Shown: positions 48,023-60,830 of the stretch, piece by piece
How positions within the stretch are numbered: position 1 is the first letter of the stretch
Layout of the letters: each line of letters opens with the position of its first letter
DNA from: Zanthoxylum bungeanum
Lineage: Eukaryota > Streptophyta > Magnoliopsida > Sapindales > Rutaceae
NCBI GenBank assembly: GCA_019454045.1
Contig: SKCR01037592.1
Coordinates: forward strand, 124,001 to 188,000
Reading direction: 5' to 3'
Length of the DNA: 64,000 nucleotides
Position numbers and translations under genes: made by a program
Notes under the pieces: generated by a model
Database searches by the model: none
What the model saw: the letters and a program-made list of their open reading frames with translations, nothing else
Told to the model about the DNA's origin: nothing

Positions 48023-49997
48023 TGTAAGAGTTCCTAGAACATGCCAAGATCTTCTAAGAGTGATTCGTGTGTGAATTATCAAGAGAGTTGCGGAAAATAC
48101 TCACATTGATCGGATGAGTTCAAAACTTTTTCCATGTATTTGATGCTTCCAAGCCTTCTTTAAGTGTTCCAAACTCATGGGTGAGTTTCCCTATCACCTT
48201 GATTCACTCCTGTAAGTGCTAGCTTAAACAAAAAATGAAAGAAAAATTTTCTCCTCCAAGGAGCTAAGTTTCGGCCATGAGGGGAAAGGGAGAGGAGATG
48301 AAGTTTTCTTTGTATTTTGTTTCTAAAACCATAATCCTAAAGTCAAAGTCATTTTTTTGGTTTTTGTATATCATTTTCCAAAAAGAAATACAAAGTGTGT
48401 TGTGTAATTTACCATAATTACACTCAACCACTTCCATCAACAAAAAGTAACAAGTGATGTAAGTTGGTGGGACCCACTTTAAATTCAAAATTCAAGTGCT
48501 TTCCTAAACACACTTCGGGCTTGGTTTCGTTTAATCCGATTAAATAAATTTTCCGTTGCAACGCAATTAAATCTTATTTAATTAAACAATAATGCCTAGC
48601 AAAATTATTACGGAAGTCGCTCGTGAATTAATTCCAAATTAATCCGTTCGCTTGAATTAAAATCCAATTTTAATTCCGTATTGAAATCTAATTTCAATTA
48701 ATATATCTGATGTATTATTTTAGCTCAATTAAATAAATTAAATAGTAAAATCTAATTTAACTATTAAATTTACTTTACCGATTAATTCCAAATTAATCGT
48801 GTTCTCTCATCTCGATGAATTTATCCCAGATAAATTCTCGTCGCAATTAATCCCATATTAATTCTTTCTCTTTTAATTAATCCCAGATTAATTCATTGCC
48901 GTAATTAATCTCAGATTAATTTTCTCTTTCATAATTAATCCCGGATTAATTCTTTGTTCGAGTCAAATCTCAACGGTGAATCATCGGGAAGCAACCCAAG
49001 AGATCCCTAGATATGTTGGCAGTAAATACGGTCATCGGACTATCCGAATACGTGCATACCCGGTACCACGTTCTTACCAATTTACAAGACATGGTTAACT
49101 TCTAGCAAAGCACCGTGCCTACCCAATTCTCCAGAAATATTCTTTAAAGGAATATGTAATCTTTGTCAGGCGTAGTATACGTAGTATTGCGTATTACGAT
49201 CCAGTATCATAATGTCACATGCTAGGCCTAGGGCTGGAATTGTGTCTGCCACATACGAAGCATATATCGGATCTCTGATAACTTGTCTCTATAATCGGAT
49301 AATCATGACCAAGTCAGATTATCCCGATGACTGCAGTACTAAAGAGTACTAGTTCAGTATCCTGCGTGATCATCATCTCCATATGACAGAAGTGATACTT
49401 CCATCTTGACATCACACCCAATACACTACGATTCTCAGTATACCCAGAAGAGGTGTACACAAAACCTGTTAAAGCCCCGGACGACCAAAAAGAAAGTATA
49501 CTGATTGTCGCAAGTATTAGCGATGCAAGTCTCAGGTTAAGACCAAATACACCTACCCTAATTCGGATTCCCATAGACACATAGTCATACTACCAACAGG
49601 ATTCCGATGGGTCTATCCAGAGTGAAGTTGTTTCCGTACCATCGGTAAACAGAACCTCCTATTACACTTGCATGAGTATCCAATACCCAAATATATGAGA
49701 ACTATGCCATTATGTCTCCATAATGCGCACAAGTGCAATACTAGTCTATTCCACATTATCGATGTCCAGTCTCGATAATACTACGACTATGGATATTTAA
49801 TGATTAAACCTTAGTGGATTAATATTGTCTCATATCTTATTAATCTGGTACTAATCATTTGGACTTTTATCATTTATAAATTTCGGTAATCCAATTATAA
49901 ATGATAAAAAAACAATTTCCTTTGTCACATAGTTAATTTGTACAACAACACCATGTTCTGTATAAATAGTGATGTTATTGGTCATAATTGTCCAACA
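48023..49997 (-). repeat. 5' LTR of Nest-3
   Basis: 1975 bp, TGTAAGAGTTCC to TTGTCCAACA on the + strand. It aligns along its whole length with 31133-33137, with scattered differences and one repeat unit fewer. Confidence 0.9.
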
Positions 49998-50002
49998 CCC
50001 CG

Positions 50003-50030
50003 ATGGCAGATTCAAAACATAGGTGCCAAC
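50003..50030 (-). pseudogene. Nest-1 protease fragment between Nest-3 and Nest-5
   Basis: Only 28 bases of Nest-1 remain here between two insertions. On the minus strand they encode GTYVLNLP, the stretch that precedes the protease-end motif at 31040-31127, and the frame is continuous once Nest-3 is set aside. Bases 50026-50030 (CCAAC) are the expected target duplication of Nest-5, whose other copy is outside the window. Confidence 0.75.
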
Positions 50031-51992
50031 TGTTGGGTTTTCTAGGTCAAACCAATATCAAATTAAGCAAGAAATCCTGTGAATACAACAAAGTAAGAAT
50101 GCTGAAAATACTCACTTTGATCGGATTTTGGATGCGTTGAACACAAAAAATTTGCTCCTTGAATTTTCGGCCGAGCTCCTTATAGAAGTGTTGAATCCAA
50201 GCTCCAAGCTTTGATTTGAGATTCCAAGCTCAAAGGTTGGTTTCCCTAACACCTTAGATGATTCCTTGAATGTGCTAGCAATGGAGAAAATTGAAACAAA
50301 AATCCCCTTGATCTTCCTAGTGACTCTCGGCCAAAGGAAAAATAGAGAGAGAAAATGGCTCAAAGCCGTGAGCATGAGAGAGTGAGAGGGAGTGAATGAC
50401 TTTTGTTTTTGTTTCTCAAAAAACAATTACACATCAAATCCACTCCAATATTTCGTATATGCTTTTCTAAAAAGCTAAAACAAATTTGGTGGGAAAATAG
50501 CATTCAATGCTTCCAACTACTCTCATCACTCAAAAGTGACTAGAAGTCAATCACAAAAAAGTTGTCAAGACTTTCATCACTTAAAGTGACTAATGATGTG
50601 ACTCGAGATGTGACTTATGGGCCCCACTTAAATTCAAAATCCGAGTGGGCCCGCAAACACATTCCGGGCTCGGGTTCGCTAATTCCGAATTAACGAATTT
50701 TCTGTTGCGACGTAATTAAATCAAATTTAATTAAATAATTTTGCCTAGCAAAATTACTATTCATGTCACTCGTGAATTAATTCGTTTGCCCGAATTAAAA
50801 TCCAATTTTAATTCGGCGTCGAAATTTAATTTTGCTTAATATATCGAATATATTATTTTATCGATTAATTACAAATTAATCGTTCTCTCTCTTTTCAAAT
50901 AGTATTTTATCCCAGATAAAATCTCTCCGTAATTAATCCTAGATTAATTATGTTTGAATCATACGTCATCGGTGAATCTTAGGGAAGCGACCCATGAGAT
51001 CCCTGGATATATTGGCAGTAAATCTGGTTGTCAGACTATCCGAACACGTACGTACCTCGTACTACGTTTTTACTGATTTACGAGACATGGTTGGCTTCTA
51101 GCAAAACACCGTGCCTACCCAATTCTCCAGAAATATTCTTATAAGGAATATGTAATCTGTGTCAGGCGTAGTATACGTAGTATTGCGTATTGTAATCCAG
51201 TATCGAATGTCACATGCTAGGCCTGGGGCTGGAATTGTGTCTGCCTCGTACGAAGCATATATCGGATCTCTGGTAACTAGTCTTTATAATCGGATAAGCA
51301 TGACCTAGTCATATTATCCCGATGACTGCAGTACATAAGATTACTAGTTCTGTATCCTGCGTGATCACCATCTCCATATGACTGGAGTGATACTTCCATC
51401 TTGACATCACACCCAATATACTATGATTCTCAGTATACCCAGAAGAGGCGTACACAGAACCGGTTAAAGTCCTGGACGACCAAAACCAAAGTATATTGAT
51501 TGTCATAAGTATTAGCGATGTAAGTCTCAGGTTAAGACCAAATACACCTACCCTGATTCGGACTCCCGTAGACACATAGTCATACTACCAATGGGATTCC
51601 GAGGGGTCTATCCAGAGCGAAACTGTTTCCGTACCATTGGTAAACACAACCTCCTATCACACTTGCATAAGTATCCAATACTTAAATATATGAGAACTAT
51701 ATCGTTATGCTCCCACAACGCGCACAAGTGCAATACTAGTCTATTCCGCATTATCGATGTCCAGTCTCGATAATAATACGACTATGGATATTTAATGATT
51801 AAACCTTAGTGGATTAATATTGTCTCATATCCTATTAATCCGGTACTAATCATATGGACTTTTATCATTTATGTATCTTGGTAATCTAATTACAAATGAT
51901 AAAAGAGCAATTTCCTTTGTCACATAGTTAATTTGTACAAGAACACAATGTTCTGTACAAATAATGATGTTATGGGTCATAATTGTCCAACA
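50031..51992 (-). repeat. 3' LTR of Nest-5
   Basis: 1962 bp, TGTTGGGTTTTCTAGG to TTGTCCAACA on the + strand. Its first 105 bases differ from the 5' partner at 57966 at about four positions. Confidence 0.88.
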
Positions 51993-52006
51993 ATCTCCCA
52001 CTTGGC

Positions 52007-55000
52007 CTATAGCCAATCACTCAAGTGTTCTACACTGAACTATGTACGGGTCGCTCAAACTTCTGTTACGAAACAGCTTTTATCAGCGGATTTATAATGT
52101 TATCATCTGATGCGATTTATTCGATCATCACATCGCCACGATGTATGATCCCATGAATCAGATGAAATGGTTGAAGTACATACTTGGATCGTTGATGAGA
52201 CCGCGGTTCTTTAGCTTGTGATGTAGCCTAGCTCAACCGCTAACAGAACTATACCTAATCTAATTAGGATTATTATAGATCCAAATCGCTTCTTTTGCTA
52301 CCTTAGTTGCAGCAATATTCTGCTTTTGTTGTTTATTCGGCAACAGTATCTAGCTTGGAAGATTTCCAGCTTACTGTTCCGTTATTTAAACTATATAGTA
52401 CCCTTATTTCGACTTATAGTCATTTTTGTCGGTTTGGAAACTTGCAACGGTGAACCCAGTCACTTCAAGTTCTCATTCTCCATGTATAAAAAAGCATCCT
52501 TAGTTCGTCTAAGATACATAAGGATATTTTTAACATCAATCCAGTGACTATCACTTGGATTGGCCTGATTGTGACTCCATATGCTCAAAGCATATGAGAC
52601 ACCAGGTCGCGTACATATATTTCAATATACGATTTCTCGGAGAGTACCAACAACTTTTAGATCTATCCCAGTAGATCTTTATTCCTATAATAAAGGTTGT
52701 CTCTCCCAAGTAATCTACGGGGAATTTTCATGAAAGCCAAGCTTTCACCGATTTTATTATGGGAATGTCATTTCCAATAAATGATATGTCATCATTATAT
52801 AGGAAAATCATTGTCAGTGCGCTCCCACTAACCTCCTTATATACACAAGAATTATATTTGTTTTGAATTAAATCATATACCATTATGATCTTATCAAAAT
52901 GTTAGTTCCAAGAAAGTAATGCTTGCTTCAATCCATAAATGGATCGATTTAACTTGCAAACCTTGTTTGCTTGTTTTGGTACGACAAAACCATTAGGATG
53001 TTTATAAACATCCTCCAAAAGGTTTTCGTTGAAGGAAAGCGGTTTTGATGTTCAGCTGCCATATTTCATAAATGAAACATGCAGCTTTAGCAAGCATTAT
53101 CCAAATTGATTTTATCATGGCAACAGGTAAAAGGTTTCATCGTAATCGACACAATGTTGATGACGATACCTTTTCGCTACAAGCCTAGCTTTGTACATTT
53201 GTATGTTGCCATCCATGTTTGTCTTCCTTGAAGACTCATTTAGTACTAATATGCACAATATCTTCCGGTACAACAACTAGTGTCCAAACTTGGTTGGTAT
53301 ACATGGAATACATTTCGGACATCATGGAACTTTACCATAATAGGGAGTCGATACCTTGTATCACTTCCTCATACGTAGCCGGTTTGTATTCCTCAATAAG
53401 ATTGACATCTACATGAGGTGAGATCAGAAACCCATACCTCCCAGGCTATTTTCCGACTCTCTCCGACTTGCGCGGTTCTTGTGTATTCAAAGATTGTGGT
53501 ACAGTTTCATCCCTGATGAACTGTTTGTGTTCCGTTAAAGAATCGGTGCCTGGAACAGTATTACTACGATTTTCATCGAGTTTTACTTTCCTCCCACTTA
53601 CCACTGCATATAGGTATTCCTTTTTGGAAAAACGCATGGAGAGAAACAATTAAATTGTTCTCTTGTGAGTTGTATAAGTACTATACTTTGGTTACCCTAG
53701 GATAACCTACAAATAGGCACTTATCCGATTTGGGTTCTAGTTTGGTATCATCCAAACATATGCCTAGCATCCCCAAATCTTCAGGAATGAGAAAACCATG
53801 TTTCTTTCCTGTTCATATCTAATATGAAGTTTGTCTAACAGATTTTTCATAGAACCTTATTCAAAATATGTATTGCACTGTTTAATGCGTATCCCTAGAA
53901 GGAAAATAGTAGCTTAGAGCGACTCATAATTAACCTTACCATGTCCAACAAAGTTCAGTTTCTCTGTTCGGACACACTGTCAAATTGAGGTGTTTCGAGA
54001 GGAGTCTATTATGAAAGAATACTAGACTCTTTCAAATAGTCAAGAAACTTATTGCTTAAGTATTTTCCACCACGGTCTAACCGTGACGGTTTAATACTTT
54101 AGTCGGTCTGTCTGTCTACTTCGTGTCGAAAATTTTGAATTTATCAAAAGTTTTGGATTTATGTTTCGCAAGAAACGCATAACCATAACGCAATGCCACA
54201 TCCGTAAAGGTTACGAAGAATTAATATCCACCTCTAGCCTAGCTAGACATGGGCCCACTTACGTCACTATGAACGAGGGCTAACAGATCGGTGGCACTTG
54301 CATTTTTACCAAGTAAAAATGTGTTTTAGGCACTTTTCCTAATAAACTAGATTCGTAGACATCATTTGAATTAGAATCAAATTCGTCCTAGTATCCACTC
54401 TTCGAAAGTGTGGATATACGAGTCTTGTTAATGTGTCCTAGACAACAATGCCACATATAAGTCTCATCTGATTAATTCAGTTTGAGCTATTTGTTTGTCA
54501 CGTTATACGTTTGAGATTCATTTATATTCAAAATATAAATACTGTTATTCACATCTAATGTGTTTATCTCAATATCATCTTTATAAAATAAAACACTTAG
54601 TGTTCTAGAATATAAAGGTATACCCGCAACGAGTTAAACTTAGATATAGAGATAATGTTTCTAGTCAAACTAGGTACATTTTAACAGTTTCCTAATTTAG
54701 GCACATACCCAAAGGGTATTTCTTAAACTTAGGTTTCTACGATTCAAACAGCGAATTTCGTCCCGTTTTCGACTCGCATGGGATCTCAACTGAAGTCAGT
54801 CTCCTGCTAATCAGCAGATTCTGCACATCAGTATATATTTATGTACCACATCTAGTATCAAAAATCCAATTTTGAAACAAGTAGCAAACATATTTATGAC
54901 AAACATACTTGAAGTCGGAACCTTGCCCCCCTTCACTTCCTTCATGTCTGCCTTGTCCATACGGAAGTCACGCTTCAGTGACCCTGTTTGCCATATTTTA

Positions 55001-55640
55001 GGCAGACATCTTGGGATATGTCATTTGTCTTCCAAGAAGACTGTGATGATTTTGCCTTTGCCCCTTTTAGAAGCTCTGGCTCTGCCTCCTTGAGCATAGC
55101 CATCAACTCTCCAAGAGTTTACTCTTGGTTCATAATGAACCTGCCTCAGCTTTCAGGTAGAGACTATAAGATCAAATCTTTGGTAGTCTCGGCCACGTAG
55201 GTAATGCCCAGCTAACTTAGCTGATCGATGTCAGCAATCATCTGCGACACCTAGTGCTTGACAGATGTACCCTCTGACACACACGAGCGAAAGAGCTTCT
55301 TTTGCAATTTATATTTCTAAGATCTAAGAATAAATCTTATGAAAATCCTTTAATCTCAACATCATGGTATAAGGATCCAATCCTTAGTTTTAACGAAAAA
55401 ATTAAAGTGTCATTGCAACAAGCATAAATGATTAAGCACTAAAGTTATCATCACCATGAGTCTTCCAAAACTCATGCTCCACTATTTGCTCAACTCCGGG
55501 CTTAGGCCCGAGATGTCACTCTATCAAATAGAATAACCTCTCAGTTTCCAGGACTATCCTGAGGTTCTATTCCCAATCTGAAAATTGGAGCTGTTAAAAG
55601 ACATTTTCTCCCATGATTATGTTCTAAACGCTAATCTTTC
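52007..55640 (-). pseudogene. Nest-5 pol and gag (decayed)
   Basis: From the pol stop at 52007: RNase H (to about 52620), reverse transcriptase (to about 53390), integrase (about 53430-54250), pre-integrase and protease (to about 54830), zinc knuckle (about 54965-55010) and gag (to about 55640). Open minus-strand pieces are under 70 residues; one (53446-53649) contains KVKLDENRSNTVPGTD, the integrase-reverse transcriptase linker. The knuckle second Cys is Tyr and its Trp codon is TGA. Its gag region is longer than those of Nest-2 and Nest-3. Confidence 0.82.
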
Positions 55641-57952
55641 AGTTATCTTGATTCCAATAGTCCAACTATCCAATCAACAATTTCGGGTAAAATATAATAA
55701 TTACTATAGTCTAACTATATATAATCAACTATAATTTGATTGGTTAAATTCAAATATATTGATTACTATAATCCAATTATATAATCAACTATAAATGAAG
55801 TAGTTTGAATACATTCCAACTGTTTAATTAAAACAACAATTAAATATTAGTCCAACTAATATATTTATTAATAAATAATGATGAAAAATGAAATGAGCGT
55901 GTATTGGCAAGTATCTAAACGAAATTGCAAATTTAATACTTGCCTCCCACTCTTTTTCGACGAGCCTCTAACCCTCTGTTGAGTACTCGGGAAACCTAGT
56001 TTCCTAGTGGGCTATGATCCCGTTAAATAACACACAATCATGACTTTGGCCAACAAATTGTAAGAAACTTAATTAGGTAGATCTCTAAGATCAATTGTAT
56101 CTCATCCAATTCCTATATCCAGTAGGTGGACATCCAAGTCTGAAACATATATCTAATATATGCCAATATATCCGATATATTGCCTAACCTTTTTCCTCTG
56201 AATCAACTAAACTTTGGCTTTGGCACAACAAGCTTAATGATTCGAGTTAAGTGGGACCCATTGACTTTGGAAAGCTTCGTAATCGATGTCGATGGACAAT
56301 AAGTGATCTTGACTTTGGCCAACAAATCACAACTTGGACAAGACATGGGATATGGAACAAAGCCTTCATGATTCAAACACATCCGCGATGGACAAAGGTC
56401 TTGACTTTGGCTAACAAACCAGTGCCAATCTTGGATCTTGAGAATGAATCACTCAATGGAAGGAAAACACTTAATATTTTTTGAGGGTTTTTCACGTAAT
56501 TGGCAACCAATTAATTATCTTTGATTAGGTCTCATCATACACCCTTAAGCATGCATTCTAAAAGCATAATAAGGCGCGATAAATAAATTAATAATGATAT
56601 GCGGATGGATATTTAAAACATTTTGTTCCTAGAACAAATCTCTCCCTTTCATCTCTCCCGCTAGCACTATTCTTACTTCTACCCAATTACATAACACTTC
56701 TAAAGAAACCTCATTTACATTGTGAGGAATAGGTGAGAAAAGAAATACAAAGAATCAAGAGGTAATAGGCTGGACACGCAGGTCCAATTTAATAAATTCT
56801 AAATTTATTACAATAATTTCCAAAATTGCCCTCACCCATCTAATATCCATCTGATATACATTATTCATACATCACATTCAATGTATTCACACAAAGTATG
56901 TTATCAATCAATCTAATCTAATTAATTAATCTTTAATTAATGAGCATCCAATGTTCAAACAACGATTTGATTTGTGCGAGTCCAACTCGTTTAAGAATAA
57001 GTACTCAAAGTACGAATTCTTGAATTATATCAAACTACAATATTAAATCCAATTTAATTTGTATTCCATACTAATTCTTTATTTAATTCCAAATTAAATA
57101 ATTACACTTTATTAATGAGCCTTTGCGACTTAGATTCTAAATCTAATCTTAACGGGTCTCAAAGCCCAATTAACATCCAACGTCAATTTAATTAAAGTCC
57201 AATGGGCTTTCAATTAATTTATAAGGCATGGGCTTTGGTAACCAAAGCCCAATAAGGAATCTCCCTTTGCCAAAAATAAATTTAGGCTCATTAGGCCCAA
57301 TTAAATTCTAAAAGGCCCAACTATCATATTTGGACTTTATGGAAATGGTTTTAGGCCCAATTGGATCCAACCAATTAACCTAAACCAAACTTGGCCCAAC
57401 CAAGCCCATTAAGCCCAAATACAACATTAATAGCCCAATTCCAAATTAAGCCTAATTAATTAAATTCCAATATTCCCAATATCACAATTTAATTAATTAA
57501 AGTGTATTAGCCATAATTAATTAGTTAAATCAATATTTCCAAAACACCAATTACACTAATTAATCATGCTTTATATTATCAATTCATGTCCAACATAATT
57601 GAAGCAAAATCAATCCAACATGTTTATAAGGCTCTCGGCAATTAGGGACTTTTTATATCAATTTTGATTTCAATCCAATTAAATCATAAACTAATATATC
57701 CCATGCATTTTAAACACATCCAATTGTCTAAAATTCAAAAATCATGAAGAGCTAGGGTTCCTGTTACATTCGGCCATCATAAGGAAATAGGGAATAAATT
57801 TCTAATAAATGTTTATCCAAATTAATCATGCATAACTCTAAGTTATCATAATCCAAACATAACCAAACACTAAATTTGACAAAATCATGCTCCAAGCAAA
57901 ATTACCCAAATTCAAGTATATAAACCCTAAGTCAATTTCATGCTCAATTATG
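55641..57952 (-). other. Nest-5 leader (primer site to gag)
   Basis: About 2.3 kb without a gene, with the same landmarks as the other leaders: CAACTATATAATCAAC-like units (about 55660-55860), the CTCCCACTCTTTTTCGACG block, four CTTGACTTTGGCCAACAA-type repeats (near 56038, 56213, 56308 and 56399), and RGCCCA motifs (57160-57450). Confidence 0.7.
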
Positions 57953-57964
57953 GCTCTGATACCA
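57953..57964 (-). other. Primer-binding site of Nest-5
   Basis: The + strand GCTCTGATACCA is an exact complement of TGGTATCAGAGC, the initiator Met tRNA primer site, one base before the LTR. Confidence 0.92.
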
Positions 57965-57965
57965 T

Positions 57966-58856
57966 TGTTGGGTTTTCTAGGTCAAACCAAGATCAAATTA
58001 AGCAAGAAATCATGTGAATACAACAAAGTAAGAATGCGGAAAATACTCACTTGGATCGGATTTTGGATGCGTTGAACACAAACAATTTGCTCCTTGAAGT
58101 TTCGACCAAGCTCCTTATAGAAGTGTTGAATCCAAGCTCCAAGCTCTGATTTGAGATTCCAAGCTCAAAGGTTGGTTTCCCTAACACCTTAGATGATTCC
58201 TTGAATGCGCTAGCAATGGAGAAAATTGCAACAAAAAATCCCCTTGATCTTCCTAGTGACTCTCGGCCAAAGGAAAAATAGAGAGAAAAAATGGCTCAAA
58301 GCCGTAAGCATGAGAGAGTGAGAGGGAGTGAATAACTTGTGTTTTTGTTTCTCAAAAAACAATTACACATCAAATCCACTCCAATATTTCGTATATGCTT
58401 TTCTAAAAAGCTAAAACAAATTTGGAGGGAAAATAACATTCAATGCTTCCAACTACTCTCATCACTCAAAAGTGACTAGAAGTCAATCACAAAAAAGTTG
58501 ACAAGACTTTCATCACTTAAAGTGACTAATGATGTGACTCAAGATGTGACTTGTGGCCCCCACTTAAATTCAAAATCTGAGTGGGCCCGCAAACACATTC
58601 CGGGCTCGGGTTCGCTAATTCTGAATTAACAAATTTTCTGTTGCGACGTAATTAAATCAAATTTAATTAAATAATTATGCCTAGCAAAATTACTATTCAT
58701 GTCGCTCGCGAATTAATTCTAAATTAATTCGTTTGCCCGAATTAAAATCTAATTTTAATTCCGCGTCGAAATCTAATTTCGCTTAATATATCGAATATAT
58801 TATTTTATCGATTAATTCCAAATTAATCGTTCTATCTCTCTTCAAATAGTATTTTA
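57966..58856 (-). repeat. 5' LTR of Nest-5, left part
   Basis: 891 bp matching the first 890 or so of 50031-51992. It stops inside AGTATTTTATCCCAG, where Nest-6 begins after AGTATTTTA. Bases 58852-58856 (TTTTA) are the predicted target duplication of Nest-6. Confidence 0.87.
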
Positions 58857-60817
58857 TGTTGGACAATTATGACTCATAGTATCACTATTTGTACAGAACA
58901 TGGTGTTGTACAAATTAACTATGTGAGAAAGGAAGTTGCTCTTTTATCATTTGTAATTGGATTACCGGGATATATAAATGATACAAGTTCATATGATTAG
59001 TTCTGGATTAATAAGATATGAGACAGTATTAATCCACTACGGTTTAATCATTAAAACATCCCTAGTCATAGTATTATTGAGATTGGACATCGAAAATGCG
59101 TAATAGACTATTATTCCACTTGTGCATGTTATGGGAGCATAACGACATAGTTCTCATATATTTGGGTATTGGATACTCATGCAAGTGTAATAGGAGGTTG
59201 TGTTTACCGATGGTACGGAAACAGCTTCACTCTGGATAGACCTCTCGGAATTCCATTGGTAGTATGACTATGTGTCTATGGAGCCCGAATCAGGGTAGGT
59301 GTATTTGGTCTTAACCTGAGACTTGCATCGCTAATACTTGCGACAATCAATATAATTTGGTTTTGGCCGTCCATGGCTTTAACAGGTTCTGTGTACGCCT
59401 CTTCTGGGTATATTGAGAATCGTAGTGTATTGGGTGTGATGACAAGATGGAAGTATCACTCCAGTCATATGTAGATGATGGTCACGTAGGATACGAAACT
59501 AGTACTCTTTAGTACTGCATTCATCGGGATAATATGACTAGGTCATGATTATTCGATTATAGAGACTAGTTACCAGAGATCCGACTAGTGCTTCGTACGG
59601 GGCAGACACAATTCCAGCCCCAGACCTAGCACGTGACATCCGATACTGGATCGTAATACGCAATACTACGTATACTACGCCTGATACATATTACATATTC
59701 CTTTAAGAATATTTCTGGAGAATTGGGTAGGCACGGTGCTTTGCTAGAAGCCAACCATGTCTTGTAAATCGGTAAAAACGTAGTACTAGGTACGTACGTG
59801 TTCGGATAGTCCGATGACTAGATTTACTGTCAACATATCCGGGGATCTCATGAGTCGCTTCCTGAAGATTCACCGATGACGTATGACTCAGACATAATTA
59901 ATCTGGGATTAATTATAAGAGAGAAAATTAATCTAGGATTAATTACGGAGATATTTTATATAGGATAAAATACTATTTAAAAAGAGAGAACGATTAATTT
60001 GGAATTAATCGATAAAATAATATATTCGATATATTAAACAAAATTGGATTTCAACGTGGAATTAAAATTAGATTTTAATTTGGGCTAACGAGTTAATTTA
60101 GAATTAATTCGCTAGCGACGTGAATAGTAATTTTGCTAGGCATAATTATTTAATTAAATTTGATTTAATTACGTCGAAACGGAAAATTCGTTAATTCGGA
60201 ATTAGCCACTCGCATTTTGAATTTAAGTGCGGCTCACAAGTCACATCACGCGTCACATCATTTGTCACTTTAGTGATGGATGTCAAGTCACCTTTTGGTG
60301 ATTGACAACCAGTCACTATTCATGATGTTGGTGGTTGTGGGCAATAAATACCATTTTGCCTCCAAAATTGATTTTAGCTGTTTGGAAAAGTTTTTACAAA
60401 ATTTGGTAGAGATTTTGGTATTAGTTTTAATTGTTTTAGAAACAATATACACAACTCTCTCTCAAAATGGCCTAGGGCCGAAACTTCTTCATTTTTTTCT
60501 CTCTTTGTGGCGTGAAGCTTGGCTTCACATTTGATGATTTTGATTCAAAATCTTGGAGCTAGCACTCAAAGGAGTCCTACAAATGTGATAGGGAAACCCA
60601 TCTATGAGCATGGAATCCACACACAAAGCTTGGAGCTTGGAGATCAAACATGTAGCACAAAAATGAGGCTTGGCCGAGAGTCATCCATGGAGGAAGAAAT
60701 TTTTGTGTTCTTCGCATCGCAAAGCCGATCAAAGTGAGTATTTCCGCAACTTTACTTTGATGTATTCACACTTTTCATAGCTTAATATGATCTTGGTTTG
60801 ACCAAGAAAACCCAACA
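58857..60817 (+). repeat. 5' LTR of Nest-6
   Basis: 1961 bp, TGTTGGACAATTATGACTC to AAACCCAACA. In this orientation the AATTAATCTGGGATTAATT units and AT-rich TATATAGGATAAAATAC motifs at 59896-59970 are candidates for the promoter region; this is an inference. The 84- and 72-residue frames at 60280-60737 lie in LTR sequence. Confidence 0.9.
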
Positions 60818-60818
60818 A

Positions 60819-60830
60819 TGGTATCAGAGC
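60819..60830 (+). other. Primer-binding site of Nest-6
   Basis: TGGTATCAGAGC, exact for initiator Met tRNA, one base after the 5' LTR. Confidence 0.93.

Larger units (their letters stand above)
31133..49997 (-). mobile_element. Nest-3: Ty1/copia element split by Nest-4
   Basis: 3' LTR 31133-33137, internal 33138-33422 plus 42459-48022, 5' LTR 48023-49997. The five bases CCCCG occur on both sides (31128-31132 and 49998-50002), a perfect target duplication. In Nest-1 the protease reading passes from 50003 to 31127 without a break once Nest-3 and one CCCCG are taken out. Nest-4 lies in its RNase H segment. Confidence 0.9.
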
